Shown in pieces: positions 32,692 through 42,904 of a DNA stretch of 64,000 bases (positions are counted from its first letter, which is position 1; the number at the start of each line of letters is the position of its first letter). Below the pieces are notes generated by a model. That model was not told where the DNA came from. It searched no databases and saw only the letters and a program-made list of their open reading frames with translations. The translations under genes were made by a program, and so were the position numbers. The stretch is from Stygiobacter sp. (GTDB lineage Bacteria; Pseudomonadota; Alphaproteobacteria; Rhodospirillales; Magnetospirillaceae), in contig VBWB01000019.1 in assembly GCA_006218045.1 (NCBI GenBank), positions 1-64,000 of the forward strand, in the 5' to 3' direction.

Positions 32692-32752
32692 TGCTGCCGC
32701 CGTGCCGGGCAAGTCCAGTACTGTTTGCCTGTCATGGGAGGCACGAGGGGGT

Positions 32753-32938
32753 ATGGGCCAGATCAGAGCGAGCGCCGCGCGCCTGCGGGAACGGGCCGAG
32801 AAATGCCGCCAATTCGCACGCGAGTCGCCTTCCCACGGGATCGCCTCCGAACTGGAGCGCCTTGCCGTCGATTATGATCAGGACGCGGCCCGTCTGGCGG
32901 ATGTCGATACGGGTCGAAATCAGCCGGCGACATCTTGA
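32753..32938 (+). CDS. Small helical hypothetical protein
   Basis: The 61-residue product has a single helical pattern, LRERAEKCRQFARESPSHG followed by ELERLAVDYDQDAARL. Many short alphaproteobacterial proteins share this R-A-x-x-C-R-x-x-A ... LA-x-x-Y-x-x-x-A outline; their function is unknown. ATG 32753 follows GAGGGGG. It precedes a small membrane protein gene by about 40 bp. Confidence 0.6.
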   Translation: MGQIRASAARLRERAEKCRQFARESPSHGIASELERLAVDYDQDAARLADVDTGRNQPATS

Positions 32939-32977
32939 ACAGCCCAGCCCGATCCGTCGGCGGGATAGGAGAACTTG

Positions 32978-33205
32978 ATGATGAACAAGCTATCGCTTTT
33001 CGGGCTGCTTCTGGCGGTGCTCGGTGCCATTTTTCTGGTGCTTCCTGGTTTTTCCACGCAGGAGACCCACGATGTCGCCCAAATCGGGGGCTTAACGGTC
33101 CAGGCACGGGAAAGCACATCCTACACCATCCCGTCCATGGTCAGCGGCACCGTTCTTGTCCTGGGACTGGTCCTGATCGGCGTCGGACTGTATCGCCGAC
33201 AGTAG
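32978..33205 (+). CDS. Two-helix small membrane protein (DUF3185-like)
   Basis: The 75-residue protein has an N-terminal helix (LSLFGLLLAVLGAIFLVLPG), a polar middle with DVAQIGGLTVQARES, and a C-terminal helix (VSGTVLVLGLVLIGVGLY). The layout and size resemble DUF3185 membrane proteins. AGGAG stands seven bases before the first of two ATG codons. Its 3' end touches an IS4-like transposase scar. Confidence 0.68.
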   Translation: MMNKLSLFGLLLAVLGAIFLVLPGFSTQETHDVAQIGGLTVQARESTSYTIPSMVSGTVLVLGLVLIGVGLYRRQ

Positions 33206-33206
33206 A

Positions 33207-33335
33207 TGATCCACTTGAAGAACAGCTCGATCCGCCAACGCTCTTTGCCGGCATCGACGATGCCCTTCCACCAAATATAATGCCCTTGTCGAAGACGTAG
33301 GTGGTGTCGGCGACGAGCGGAGCACGCCGCGCCAT
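33207..33335 (-). pseudogene. IS4-like transposase remnant
   Basis: Minus-strand translation gives PLVADTTYVFDKG in one frame and WWKGIVDAGKERWRIELFFKWI in the next. These are two separated motifs of IS4-type DDE transposases (FDKGYYDF-WW and RWQIELFFKWIKQ, holding the last acidic residue) now joined by deletion and shifted in frame. It lies between the small membrane gene and a chemoreceptor. Confidence 0.65.
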
Positions 33336-33362
33336 CGCGAATCCGCTTCCGCCCCGCGATTT

Positions 33363-35045
33363 TCAAGCGGCTTGGCCGGCTTCGCGCACACCGGACAGGA
33401 AGCTTTCCACGTGCCGGCGCAGGCTTTCCGCTTGGCTCGACAATTCACCGGCGGCGGCCAGCACTTCGTGCGCTGTATGGCCGGCGGTGGTGGCGGCGAT
33501 GCTGACCTGGGCGATATTGGCCGACACGTCATGGGTATCGTTGGCCGCATTCTCGATGGAGCGGGCGATCTCGTGGGTGGCGGCGGTCTGCTGTTCCACC
33601 GCCGCCGCCACTTCCGCCGAGGCGTGGCCGATCTGGCCGATGATGCCGACGATGGCATCGATGGCTTCCGCCGCTTCGCGGGCGCTGGCCTGGACGGCGC
33701 TGATCTGTTCGCTGATCTCCGACGTCGCCCGCGTGGTCTGGTTGGCCAGCGACTTCACCTCGCCCGCGACCACGGCGAAGCCTTTGCCGGCATCGCCGGC
33801 GCGCGCCGCCTCGATGGTGGCGTTAAGGGCCAACAGGTTGGTCTGGCTGGCGATCTCGCTGATCAGGCCGACCACCTCGCCGATGCGGTGGGTGGTCTGG
33901 TTCAATGATTCGACGATGGCGCTGGAATGCTGGGCCTGACTGACGGCGGAATTGGCGATCCGGGTCGAGGTTTCCACCTGACGGGCGATTTCCGCCTCGG
34001 TCGCCGACAATTCCTCGGTGGCGGCGGCCACCGTCTGCACGCTGATCGCAGCGCTGCCGGCGGCGCTGGCCACGTTGCTGGATTGCTGGCTGGTCTGGGC
34101 GGCGATGGCCGACATGCTTTGGCTGGTCGCCTGCATCTGGGTGGCGGCGCTGGCCACCGTCTTGATGATGCCGGCGGTGGTCTGCTCGAACTGGACGGTC
34201 AGTTCGGCGATGCGGGCCTGACGGCGCATCTGCACCTCTTGTTCGGCCAGACGGGCGGTGTTGGTGCGCTCGGCGGCCTCGACGTGATCGCGGAAGATGA
34301 CCAGGCCGCGGGCCAGGTCACCCACCTCGTCGACCCGTCCGGTATGGGCGATGTCGAAGCCGTGTTCGTCGTTGGTCAATCGTTTGATGGCGGTGGTGAC
34401 GTCGCCCAAGGGGCGGGTGATGGAGCGACCGATCAGGGTGGCGATCAGGCCGATTGCGGCGACCACCACCAGCACGCCCAGGCCGAACAGGCCGGCGCGG
34501 GTGGCGAAGGTGCCGTCGACGTCGTCGATATAGATGCCGGTGCCGATCACCCAGTCCCACGCGGCGAAGCCGGCCACATAGGACAGCTTGGGTACCGCCT
34601 TGTCCTGGCCCGGCTTGGGCCAGTCATAGGTGACGAAGCCGGCGCCCGATTTGTCCACCTCGGCGTTCATGCGACGGAACAGGTAACCGCCGGCCTTGTC
34701 CTGCATGGCGTCGACGCTGGTGCCGATCAGCTTGGCATTGGGATGGGCCAGCATGATCGAGCCGGTCTTTCGGTGCACCCACAGATATTCGGTGCCGTCG
34801 TAGCGCAGGGCCGACAATGCCGCCAAGGCCCGGGTCTGGGCGGCGTCGCGCGATAGCCGTCCCGCCTGTTCCTCGGCCTGATAATGGGCCAGCAGCGAGA
34901 GCCCCACCTCGACGATGTGCCGTGTCTTGGTCTCACGCCCCTCCATCAGGTCGCCGCGGGTTTGCTTCAGGGCCAAGCCGGCCACGACCAGGGTGCCCAG
35001 CATGGACACGGCCACGACCAGCCACAGGCGTCCACCTATGCGCAT
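33363..35045 (-). CDS. Methyl-accepting chemotaxis protein with single Cache sensor
   Basis: The 560-residue receptor has an N-terminal membrane helix (about 8-28), a periplasmic sCache_2-type domain (about 30-185; [53 protein letters not shown]), a second membrane helix (about 190-210), HAMP, and a signalling domain with [20 protein letters not shown]. sCache_2 domains often bind small organic acids, but the ligand is unknown here. The gene is monocistronic. A palindrome at 35127-35141 lies in its promoter region. Confidence 0.93.
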   Translation of the reverse strand: MRIGGRLWLVVAVSMLGTLVVAGLALKQTRGDLMEGRETKTRHIVEVGLSLLAHYQAEEQAGRLSRDAAQTRALAALSALRYDGTEYLWVHRKTGSIMLAHPNAKLIGTSVDAMQDKAGGYLFRRMNAEVDKSGAGFVTYDWPKPGQDKAVPKLSYVAGFAAWDWVIGTGIYIDDVDGTFATRAGLFGLGVLVVVAAIGLIATLIGRSITRPLGDVTTAIKRLTNDEHGFDIAHTGRVDEVGDLARGLVIFRDHVEAAERTNTARLAEQEVQMRRQARIAELTVQFEQTTAGIIKTVASAATQMQATSQSMSAIAAQTSQQSSNVASAAGSAAISVQTVAAATEELSATEAEIARQVETSTRIANSAVSQAQHSSAIVESLNQTTHRIGEVVGLISEIASQTNLLALNATIEAARAGDAGKGFAVVAGEVKSLANQTTRATSEISEQISAVQASAREAAEAIDAIVGIIGQIGHASAEVAAAVEQQTAATHEIARSIENAANDTHDVSANIAQVSIAATTAGHTAHEVLAAAGELSSQAESLRRHVESFLSGVREAGQAA

Positions 35046-35126
35046 GATTCCATTCCTCCCGTCCGACGGTGATTTTTGTGACGCCGGTTAGGGAGGGGCT
35101 TATACGAATGGTTAGAATCGGTCAAT

Positions 35127-35141
35127 CATACTAATAGTATG
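35127..35141. promoter_or_regulatory. Palindrome CATACT-AAT-AGTATG
   Basis: A perfect 6+3+6 palindrome in an AT-rich gap, about 80 bases upstream of the chemoreceptor start codon and 30 bases beyond the stop of the polyphosphate:AMP phosphotransferase gene. It is a possible operator for the chemoreceptor. Confidence 0.4.
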
Positions 35142-35170
35142 GCATTTCACCTGCGATTATTGTTAATCGT

Positions 35171-36685
35171 TCATTTGCATTTTTTCAGGCCGGCTTCCAA
35201 TGCATCGCAGACTGTGCGCAATACTTTGACGCGGGCCCAGTTTTTGCTGTTGGCTTCAACCAGGGTCCATGGCGCGATCTGGGTCGAGGTCTGTTCGACC
35301 ATGTGATTGACGGCGGTTTCGTAGGCGCCCCATTTCTCGCGGTTGCGCCAATCCTCGTCGGTCAGCTTCCACTGTTTATATTCGATTTCGCTGCGCTGGT
35401 TGAAGCGGGCCAATTGCTCTTCCGGCGTAATATGCAGCCAGAACTTGCAAAGAACATGTCCGGCCTCGACGATCTGTTCCTCGAAATCGTTGATTTCACC
35501 GTAGGCCCGTTGCCAGGCATCGTCGGGGCAAAAGCCCTCGACCCGCTCCACCAGCACGCGGCCATACCACGAGCGGTCGAAGATGGTGACGCGACCGGCG
35601 CGCGACAGATGGCGCCAGAACCGCCACAGATAATGCTGGGCCCGCTCTTCCTCGGTCGGCGCGGCGATGGGGATGACCTGATAGTCGCGCGCGTTCAGGG
35701 CGTTGGTCAGACGGCGGATGGTGCCGCCCTTGCCGGCGGCGTCCCAGCCCTCGAACACCAGGACGGTGGATACGCCCTTATCCTTGGCCTTGCGGTGCAG
35801 GCTGGACAGGCGGGCGCGTTGTTCCTGCAATTTCTGGTTATAATCATCGCCGTCCAGGTTTTGCGTCATATCCAGCGATGACAGGATGGACGGCTGCTTG
35901 GTCAGGATTTCCGGCGGGGCCTTTTTGGCGGCCTTGGGTTTTTTCAGTTCGGCCGCCACCTTCTTTTGCGCTTCGCGCCGGTCGAGATGGGCGGTGATGG
36001 CGTCCTTCAGGATGTTGAGCACCACCGAATAGCGATAGCGGGCATCGGCGCCCTCGACGATGTGCCACAGCGCATGGCCCTTGGAGGTCTGCATGATCAG
36101 CCGTTCGGCGGCGCCGACGAACTTGTCGTACATCTTCCAGTGTTCCCAATCCACCGGGGTGACCTGCCAGGCGGTCAGCGGGTCGTCCTCCAGCTTTTTC
36201 AGCCGCTTTTTCTGGGCCTTCTTCGACAGGTGCATCCAGAACTTGATGACCAGGGCGCCGTCATCGGCCAGGGCTTTTTCAAAGTGGTTGATGCGGATCA
36301 GGCGTTCATCCATCTCGGCGACGCTGATTTGGCCATGGACCCGGTCCAGCAGCGGGGCGTGATACCACGACGACAGGAACATGCCGATCTTGCCCTTGGA
36401 CGGCAGATCGCGCCAAAAGCGCCAGAACGGCGGGCGGTCGGATTCCTCGTCCGACGGGCGGCCATAGGCACGGGTCACCGTCCAGCGCGGGTCCATCCAT
36501 TCGTTGAGCAGATTGGCGGTTTCGTTCTTGCCGGCGCCGTCGACGCCGCCGAAGACGATGATGACGGGGAAATCGGCCTCGCGCAGGCGGCGCTGCACCT
36601 CCAGCAATTCGGTGCGCAGTCCGGGCGCGATGGCGTCGAATTCCTCACGCGTGACCTTGCGGCCCAGCTCGGCAGCCTCGAACAT
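35171..36685 (-). CDS. pap: Polyphosphate:AMP phosphotransferase (two-domain PPK2 class II)
   Basis: The 504-residue enzyme has two PPK2 domains: residues about 10-235 (FGGVDGAGKNE Walker A, then RPPFWRFWRDLP) and about 270-500 (FEGWDAAGKGGTIRRL, HYLWRFWRHLSRAG, FDRSWYGRVLVERVEGF). Double-domain PPK2 proteins convert AMP to ADP with polyphosphate. In characterised members the C-terminal domain is catalytic; here both P-loops look intact. ATG 36685 (MFEAAELGRK) is preferred over an upstream in-frame codon at 36865, which would overlap the ubiD gene. Nucleotide recycling from polyphosphate fits stress or starvation. Confidence 0.92.
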   Translation of the reverse strand: MFEAAELGRKVTREEFDAIAPGLRTELLEVQRRLREADFPVIIVFGGVDGAGKNETANLLNEWMDPRWTVTRAYGRPSDEESDRPPFWRFWRDLPSKGKIGMFLSSWYHAPLLDRVHGQISVAEMDERLIRINHFEKALADDGALVIKFWMHLSKKAQKKRLKKLEDDPLTAWQVTPVDWEHWKMYDKFVGAAERLIMQTSKGHALWHIVEGADARYRYSVVLNILKDAITAHLDRREAQKKVAAELKKPKAAKKAPPEILTKQPSILSSLDMTQNLDGDDYNQKLQEQRARLSSLHRKAKDKGVSTVLVFEGWDAAGKGGTIRRLTNALNARDYQVIPIAAPTEEERAQHYLWRFWRHLSRAGRVTIFDRSWYGRVLVERVEGFCPDDAWQRAYGEINDFEEQIVEAGHVLCKFWLHITPEEQLARFNQRSEIEYKQWKLTDEDWRNREKWGAYETAVNHMVEQTSTQIAPWTLVEANSKNWARVKVLRTVCDALEAGLKKCK

Positions 36686-36758
36686 GATGAAAATCCCTTC
36701 CCACCCTATAACCAATGGTTTCGAGGCTATGCCTGATTTGGCCTTGCGGCAAGGGGGG

Positions 36759-38273
36759 CTATTTCCAGATGGGCTTGCCCGTTCCCGGCAATCCATACTC
36801 GGCCCAGCGCTTGCTGACGCTATCGACGACGTCCTGGTCCATCGCGATCTTTTCACCCCATTCACGCTTGGTTTCCGGCGGCCATTTGTTGGTGGCGTCC
36901 ATTCCCAGCTTGCCGCCCAGACCTGAGTCCGGGCTGGCGAAATCCAGGTAGTCGATGGGGGTGCCCTCGATCACGGTGATGTCGCGGGCCGGGTCCATGC
37001 GGGTGGACATGGCCCACATGACATCCTTCCAGTCGCGGGCGTTGATGTCGTCGTCGACGACGATGACGAATTTGGTGTACATGAACTGGCGCAGAAACGA
37101 CCACACCCCCATCATCACCCGCTTGGCGTGGCCGGGATAGGCCTTCTTCATGCTGACCACGGCGATGCGGTAGGAGCAGCCCTCGGGCGGCAGCCAGAAA
37201 TCGACGATTTCGGGGAATTGCTGGGTGAGCAGGGGGATGAACACCTCGTTCAGCGCCTCGCCCAGCACCGACGGTTCGTCCGGCGGGCGCCCGGTGAAGG
37301 TGGACAGATAGATGGGGTCGCGGCGCATGGTGATGGCCGAGACCCGGAACACCGGAAAATCCTCGACCGAATTGTAATAGCCGGTGTGGTCGCCGTACGG
37401 GCCTTCGGGGCCGAATTCGTCCAGCATGACGTGGCCTTCCAGCACGATTTCGGCCTCGGCCGGCACCTTCAGGGGCACCGTCTTGCAATCGACCAGTTCC
37501 ACCTTCTTGCCGCGCAGCAGGCCGGCGAATTGGTATTCGGACAAGGTGTCGGGCACCGGGGTGACGGCGGCCAGGATGGTGCCGGGATCGGCGCCCAAAA
37601 CCACCGCCGCCGGCATGGGGTCACGCTTGCCCTGGCCCCAGCGCTGATAATGCTGGGCGCCGCCCCGGTGCTTCAGCCAACGCATCAAGGTGGTGTTTTT
37701 ACCCGTCACCTGCATGCGGTAGATGCCCAGGTTGAAGGCGTCGCGCTTGTCGCCCTTGGGGTCGGGGCCTTGGGTGACCACCAAGGGCCAGGTGATCAGG
37801 GGCGCCGGCTCGCCCGGCCAGCAGCTTTGGATGGGCAGCCGCGACAAATCCACGTCGTCGCCGGTCAGCACCACCTGTTGGCACGGCGCCGAGCCCACGG
37901 TTTTCGGCTTCATCGCCATCACCGTCTTGATCAGGGGCAGCATTTCCATGGCCTCGCGCCAGCCGCCGGGCGGCTCCGGCTGCTTGAGGAAGGCCAGGGT
38001 CTCGCCCACTTCACGCAATTGATGGGGCTCGCGGTTCATGCCCCAGGCGACGCGCTCCACCGTGCCGAACAGATTGACCAGCACCGGCATGGCGTATTTG
38101 CCGCCATCGGGGCGGATGACGTTCTCGAACAATACCGCCGGGCCGCCCTCGGCCAGCAGGCGGGTCTGGATCTCGGTCATTTCCAAAGCGGGGGAAACCG
38201 GGGCGGTGACCCGTACCAGACGACCTTGGGTTTCAAGGTGGCGCATGAAGTCGCGCAATGAATCGTAAGACAC
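36759..38273 (-). CDS. ubiD: UbiD-family 3-octaprenyl-4-hydroxybenzoate decarboxylase
   Basis: The 504-residue protein matches UbiD in length and order, from [20 protein letters not shown] to the C-terminal [10 protein letters not shown] region. Conserved blocks are [37 protein letters not shown] and [13 protein letters not shown]. It decarboxylates the ubiquinone precursor using prenylated FMN supplied by UbiX, which is not in the window. The gene lies 73 bp upstream of the polyphosphate enzyme gene on the same strand and is divergent from the HD-GYP gene. Confidence 0.95.
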   Translation of the reverse strand: MSYDSLRDFMRHLETQGRLVRVTAPVSPALEMTEIQTRLLAEGGPAVLFENVIRPDGGKYAMPVLVNLFGTVERVAWGMNREPHQLREVGETLAFLKQPEPPGGWREAMEMLPLIKTVMAMKPKTVGSAPCQQVVLTGDDVDLSRLPIQSCWPGEPAPLITWPLVVTQGPDPKGDKRDAFNLGIYRMQVTGKNTTLMRWLKHRGGAQHYQRWGQGKRDPMPAAVVLGADPGTILAAVTPVPDTLSEYQFAGLLRGKKVELVDCKTVPLKVPAEAEIVLEGHVMLDEFGPEGPYGDHTGYYNSVEDFPVFRVSAITMRRDPIYLSTFTGRPPDEPSVLGEALNEVFIPLLTQQFPEIVDFWLPPEGCSYRIAVVSMKKAYPGHAKRVMMGVWSFLRQFMYTKFVIVVDDDINARDWKDVMWAMSTRMDPARDITVIEGTPIDYLDFASPDSGLGGKLGMDATNKWPPETKREWGEKIAMDQDVVDSVSKRWAEYGLPGTGKPIWK

Positions 38274-38431
38274 CGTACCCTCCGCGTTCTGACGCGCACA
38301 AGAAAGCGCCAGAAGCCATCGGGCGTCAACCCTACGACTTTAGACGCCTTGGCCTGAAAGGGGTTTGGCTGTACCCTGAAAGGTGTCCGCACAGGCCAAT
38401 TGCGGACAGGCCATACGGGGAGCAAGGGTAG

Positions 38432-40204
38432 ATGGCTGCCGCGTCGCAGGAACAACGTTATCGCACACTGATCGAACTGGGCATCGCCCTGTCGGCCGAA
38501 CGCAATCACAACCGGCTGATGGAAAAGATTCTGCTTGGCGCCAAGGCCATGACCAACGCCGATGGCGGGACTTTGTATCTGGTCACCGAGCACAAGGACG
38601 GCCTCAAGTTCGAGATCATGTTGAACGACACCCTGGACGTGGCCATGGGCGGCACCACCGGCAAGCCCATTCCGTTCCCGCCCTTGAGGTTGCATGACGA
38701 CCAGGGCAATCCCAACCACAAGAACGTGTCGTCCTATTGCGCCCTGTCGGGCACCACGGTGAACATCACCGACGCCTACGACGTGGACAAGTTCGACTTT
38801 TCCGGCACCAAGGCCTTCGATGCCAAGACCGGCTATCGGTCCAAGTCGTTCCTGACCGTGCCCTTGAAGAATTATGAAAACGAAGTGATCGGCGTGTTGC
38901 AGCTGATCAACGCGCGGGACCGCAAGAATACGGTCATCGCCTTTGGTCCCGACATCACGCCCTTGATCGAGGCCTTGGCGTCGCAGGCGGCGGTGGCGCT
39001 CGACAACCAGCGCCTGATCGAAGCGCAGAAACATCTGTTCAAAAGCTTCATTCAAGTGATCGCCGGCAGCATCGACGCCAAGAGCCCGTATACCGGCGGG
39101 CACTGCAACCGGGTTCCGGCCCTGACCTTCATGCTGGCCCGCGCCGCCTGCGAGCAGAAAGAGGGGCCTTACAAGGATTTCCACCTCACCGACGAGGAAT
39201 GGTACGAGCTCGAGGTCGCCGCCGGCCTGCACGATTGCGGCAAGGTGACGACGCCGGAATACATCGTCGACAAGGCGACCAAGCTTGAGACCATCTACAA
39301 CCGCATCCACGAAGTGCGCATGCGCTTCGAGGTGCTGAAGCGCGACGCGGTCATCGATTACCTGCAAGGGGTGCTGGCCGAGGAACAGCCGGAGACCGGG
39401 CTGAAAGCCGCCCTCGATGCCCGTCTGGCCGAGTTGGACGACGATTTCGCCTTCATCGCCGAATGCAATGTGGGCGGCGAGTTCATGGCGCCCGAACGCA
39501 TCGAACGGATGAAGCGCATCGCCGAGATCACCTGGACCCGGACCATCGACGACACCTTGGGCCTGTCCATCGACGAGATGCGCCGCCGTCACGGCGAGCA
39601 GCCGAAGCCGCCGGTGCAGGAAAAGGTGCTGTCCGACAAGGACTGGCACATCATTCCGCACGAAGTGGCCTTCGACCTGTCGCAATACGATGCCGAGGGC
39701 TTCACCATGCGGCCCTGCGCCCAGAAGTACAATCTGGGCGAAATCTACAATCTGTCCATCGGTCGCGGCACCCTGACCGCCGAGGACCGCTTCAAGATCA
39801 ACGAACACATCACCCAGACCATCCTGATGCTGAAGGCGCTGCCCTTCCCCAAATATCTGGCCCGGGTGCCGGAATGGGCCGGCGGTCACCACGAAAAGAT
39901 GGACGGTACCGGCTATCCCAAGAGCCTGACCCGCGAACAGATGAGCGACCCGGCCCGCATGATGGCCATCGCCGACATCTTCGAGGCGCTGACCGCCGCC
40001 GATCGTCCCTATAAAAAGCCGAAGACGCTGTCGGAATCGCTGAAGATCATGTCGTTCATGGTCAAGGACAAACACATCGATCCCGATCTGTGGGTCTTGT
40101 TCCTGCAATCGGGGGTGTGGAAGACCTATGCCGATCAATACCTGAAGCCGGAACAGGTGGATGCCGTCGATATCAGCCAGTACCTGCCCAAGGCGGCGGA
40201 ATAG
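38432..40204 (+). CDS. GAF-HD-GYP cyclic di-GMP phosphodiesterase
   Basis: The 590-residue protein has a GAF domain (about 15-190; ADGGTLYLVTE, VPLKNYENEVIGVLQLINAR) and an HD-GYP domain split by an inserted acidic region. The HD part (about 205-300) has the GLHDCGKVTTPEYIVDKATK stretch; after about 180 residues of insertion the GYP part follows (GHHEKMDGTGYP, about 490). HD-GYP enzymes cleave cyclic di-GMP, and the HD and GYP residues are present, so it should be active. The size of the insertion between HD and GYP is unusual; this variant is seen in GAF-linked members. Cytosolic, no membrane segment. Confidence 0.92.
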   Translation: MAAASQEQRYRTLIELGIALSAERNHNRLMEKILLGAKAMTNADGGTLYLVTEHKDGLKFEIMLNDTLDVAMGGTTGKPIPFPPLRLHDDQGNPNHKNVSSYCALSGTTVNITDAYDVDKFDFSGTKAFDAKTGYRSKSFLTVPLKNYENEVIGVLQLINARDRKNTVIAFGPDITPLIEALASQAAVALDNQRLIEAQKHLFKSFIQVIAGSIDAKSPYTGGHCNRVPALTFMLARAACEQKEGPYKDFHLTDEEWYELEVAAGLHDCGKVTTPEYIVDKATKLETIYNRIHEVRMRFEVLKRDAVIDYLQGVLAEEQPETGLKAALDARLAELDDDFAFIAECNVGGEFMAPERIERMKRIAEITWTRTIDDTLGLSIDEMRRRHGEQPKPPVQEKVLSDKDWHIIPHEVAFDLSQYDAEGFTMRPCAQKYNLGEIYNLSIGRGTLTAEDRFKINEHITQTILMLKALPFPKYLARVPEWAGGHHEKMDGTGYPKSLTREQMSDPARMMAIADIFEALTAADRPYKKPKTLSESLKIMSFMVKDKHIDPDLWVLFLQSGVWKTYADQYLKPEQVDAVDISQYLPKAAE

Positions 40205-40279
40205 TCGTCCGTTCTTTGATCGCGGTCTTTCCACCCCCTGAGGCATGATCTCTGCCGGGTTCATGGTTCTTTCCGCGGT

Positions 40280-40482
40280 CGCATATTATCGCCGCCTGAT
40301 GGCGTTCACAGGTACGGCGTTGTGAAAAGCGCGGTGCATTTCAGAGACCTTGCGGGCCATCAAGGGCGGCCAGACATGTGCTCTCCTCCTCCTTGCGGTG
40401 CCGCCGCAGTGTCACATTGCAGGCACCAACCGCCAACAAGGAGCGCAGATAACGGTCCCCGGCCTTGGTGATTGCCGAGTTT
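40280..40482 (-). pseudogene. IS110-family transposase, C-terminal remnant
   Basis: The minus strand reads ITKAGDRYLRSLLAVGACNV followed by TLRRHRKEE, the C-terminal Transposase_20 motif of IS110 elements, and stops at 40341. A shifted frame continues with ARKVSEMHRAFHNA. The 40205-40611 gap (407 bp) otherwise has no gene; it holds a GC-rich hairpin (GACCGGCT-GAGA-AGCCGGTC, about 40519-40538) of unknown role. Confidence 0.6.
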
Positions 40483-40611
40483 TCACCCAATATGTGATTC
40501 GGATGGTGCCGGTTTTCGAGACCGGCTGAGAAGCCGGTCGGTTGCTGGAGCCGGACAAGGCCGCCCTGGGTATGGCCTGACGTCTCCGCTGACGGCTGAA
40601 ATGGCGCGGGG

Positions 40612-42738
40612 TTACTCCGTGCCTTTTTTCATATCCCGCTCCGCCGGCAGGCTGAAGCCGAAAGTGGCGCCTTGGTCGGGGCCGGCGCTACGCCCCCAGA
40701 TGGTGCCGCCATGGGCGGCAATGACCGACCGACAAAGCGCCAGTCCGATACCGGAGCCGGTGATCCCACTATTGGGGTGCAGGCGCTGAAAGACCTGGAA
40801 CAGGCGCTGTTCCTCCGAGGGATCGAAGCCGCAGCCATTGTCGGTGAACTCGATGATCCAGAAAGCGTCATCCCGGCGGGCGCTGACCTTGATACGGGGG
40901 GCACGGTCCGCCGCCCGGTATTTCAGGGCGTTGCCGATCAGATTTTGCATGACCCGCATGATCTGGCTGGGATCGGCGGGTAAGGTGGGCAGGCTGTCGA
41001 CCGAGATGTCGGCATCACTGCTTTCGATGCTGGTGGCCAGATTGGCCAGGGCATCGGCGGCCACCATATTCAGGTCGGTGATTTCAAAGTGCCAAGCCTG
41101 TCGACGCAGGCGTGAATAATCCAGCAGATCGCTGATCATACGGGCCATGCGCTTGGCGCCGTCGACGGCATAGGTGACGAAATCGCGGCCTTCCTGGTCG
41201 AGCGCATTGCCATAGCGTCGTTCGATCAGCCCCACATAGTTGGCGACCATGCGCAGCGGTTCTTGCAAGTCGTGGGAAATGGTATAGGAAAAGCGTTCGA
41301 GTTCGGCATTGGACCGGGCCAGTTCCTGTTCCAGGCGTTTGCGCTCGCTGATGTCCTGCACGCTGACCAGGACCATGGCCTCGCCCTTGAGAAAGCCGAA
41401 GGCCGCCGATAACAGCGCGGTGAAGCGTTCGCCATCGGCTCGTTTCAGCACCGCTTCCAGGTTGCGCACGGTGCCGGTATTGATCAGGGATTCGACCATG
41501 CGCGAGCGGTCGATCGGGTTTTCCCAGAAATTGGGCGCCACCTTGCCGTAGGCCTCGGTTTGGGGCACCTGGAAAGCCTCGGCCGCCTGGGCGTTGATGT
41601 AGATCACCACCCCGTCCGAGCGGCGGGTGACCACCAGCGGCAAGGGCGAGATGTCGGCGATCAGGCGGAAACGTTCCTCGCTTTCCTGCAACGCTTCCAG
41701 GGATTGCTGCAATTCCGCCGTGCGGGTTTCCACCTCGCGCGACAGCGTGTCGATGTGGTCGCGTTCCGTCGCCCGCAGCCTTTCGGCTGCGCTTTGATGC
41801 TTGCGTTCCGCCCGGACCACGCCCCAGGCCAGCAACAAGATGGTGAAGGTCAAGGCCAGTTGGACGCCGCCATGGATCTGCGCCTCGCGCATCCACTGGC
41901 GCAGCAATCGCTCATGGCTGATGCCGACATTGACCACCAGCGGATAGCCGGGAACTTTGGTGAAACCCACCGTGCGCGGGGTATCGTCGGTGACGCTGAC
42001 CACTTCACGCACACTGCCGCTTTCGCCCAATTCACCATAAGCCTGAAACACCGCCGAACTGGTGATGGATCGACCGATGACTTGCGGGACGAAGGGATGA
42101 CGGGCGAACAGGACGCCGTCGGTGGAAAATACCCCGGCGGCGTCGCCATCGCCCGGGGTGGCGGCCCGCAGCGGGGCGGTCAGCAGATCGGGTTCCACCG
42201 CCATGCCGGCCATGCCAAGAAAGCGCCCGTCCGGGCCGATCACCGGACGCGAGGCGAACCAGGCCGTGGATTCGGTCAGCCGGTCCGTGGCCGGCGGCGA
42301 CAAGGCCATGCGCTGATCCGACCAGTGTCGGCGCTGATACTGGTAATGGGGGCGATCCGACACGTCCATCGGCAGCGTTTCGGCTTGCGGCTGATGACGC
42401 ACCACCTGACGCATGATGCCGTCGGCGTCGATCAGTCCCAGGGCGCGGATGTCCCTGGTTGTCGCCAGCTTGGGGCGTAGCGGTTCCAGGATTCCGGCAG
42501 GGGTGGGGCCGTCGGTGGGGATGCGGTTCACCGCTTCTTGCAGCAACTGATCCAGCAATTGCATGCTGGCCATGATCCGTTGGGCGGCGGCGTTGGCCAG
42601 AGCCTGCGCCAGTTCCTCGCCCGAATCGATATGGCGCTGGCGGGAATAGGCCAATTGCGCCGCCGACATGACGCTGGTGGTCAAGACCAGCGTGGCGGCT
42701 GCGATCCAGATGCGGAGGCTGCGGCTGCGGAAATCCAT
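40612..42738 (-). CDS. Membrane-bound Cache-PAS sensor histidine kinase
   Basis: The 708-residue kinase has an N-terminal membrane helix (about 10-30), a double-Cache-like periplasmic domain (about 35-285; DVSDRPHYQYQRRHW, RPVIGPDGRFLGMAGMAVEP), a second helix (about 292-312), a coiled-coil, and a PAS domain (about 360-475). HisKA has SYTISHDLQEPLRMV (His about 495) and the HATPase part has NAIKYR-like NALKYR, DNGCGFDP and GSGIGLAL. It shares the EPLR-type HisKA with the MASE3 kinase at 1447. No adjacent response regulator; the NarL-type gene at 43872 is a possible partner. A 13-bp tandem repeat lies just upstream of the start. Confidence 0.9.
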   Translation of the reverse strand: MDFRSRSLRIWIAAATLVLTTSVMSAAQLAYSRQRHIDSGEELAQALANAAAQRIMASMQLLDQLLQEAVNRIPTDGPTPAGILEPLRPKLATTRDIRALGLIDADGIMRQVVRHQPQAETLPMDVSDRPHYQYQRRHWSDQRMALSPPATDRLTESTAWFASRPVIGPDGRFLGMAGMAVEPDLLTAPLRAATPGDGDAAGVFSTDGVLFARHPFVPQVIGRSITSSAVFQAYGELGESGSVREVVSVTDDTPRTVGFTKVPGYPLVVNVGISHERLLRQWMREAQIHGGVQLALTFTILLLAWGVVRAERKHQSAAERLRATERDHIDTLSREVETRTAELQQSLEALQESEERFRLIADISPLPLVVTRRSDGVVIYINAQAAEAFQVPQTEAYGKVAPNFWENPIDRSRMVESLINTGTVRNLEAVLKRADGERFTALLSAAFGFLKGEAMVLVSVQDISERKRLEQELARSNAELERFSYTISHDLQEPLRMVANYVGLIERRYGNALDQEGRDFVTYAVDGAKRMARMISDLLDYSRLRRQAWHFEITDLNMVAADALANLATSIESSDADISVDSLPTLPADPSQIMRVMQNLIGNALKYRAADRAPRIKVSARRDDAFWIIEFTDNGCGFDPSEEQRLFQVFQRLHPNSGITGSGIGLALCRSVIAAHGGTIWGRSAGPDQGATFGFSLPAERDMKKGTE

Positions 42739-42770
42739 GACCTTGAACTGTCAACTCCCCCCAAAGTTCC

Positions 42771-42820
42771 AGGGACAAGTCCCAGGGGCAAGTCCCAGGG
42801 GCAAGTCCCAGGGGCAAGTC
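42771..42820. repeat. 13-bp tandem repeat, 3.8 copies
   Basis: Units AGGGACAAGTCCC, then AGGGGCAAGTCCC twice and a partial AGGGGCAAGTC run head to tail. Each unit contains a short GGGAC...GTCCC-type palindrome. The repeat lies 33-82 bases upstream of the sensor kinase start, so copy number could alter its promoter or leader. Next to it, TTGTGGC-AAG-GCCACAA (about 42840-42856) forms a hairpin near the end of folB. Confidence 0.9.
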
Positions 42821-42904
42821 ATTGTGCGGGGCCCCTTTAGTTGTGGCAAGGCCACAATTTATTGGATATGGCACCTATACTTCTGGGGGTTGTGCGTTAT
42901 TGAG

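Noticed and set aside
42771-42820. CRISPR array
   Set aside because: Units of 13 bp are contiguous with no spacers.
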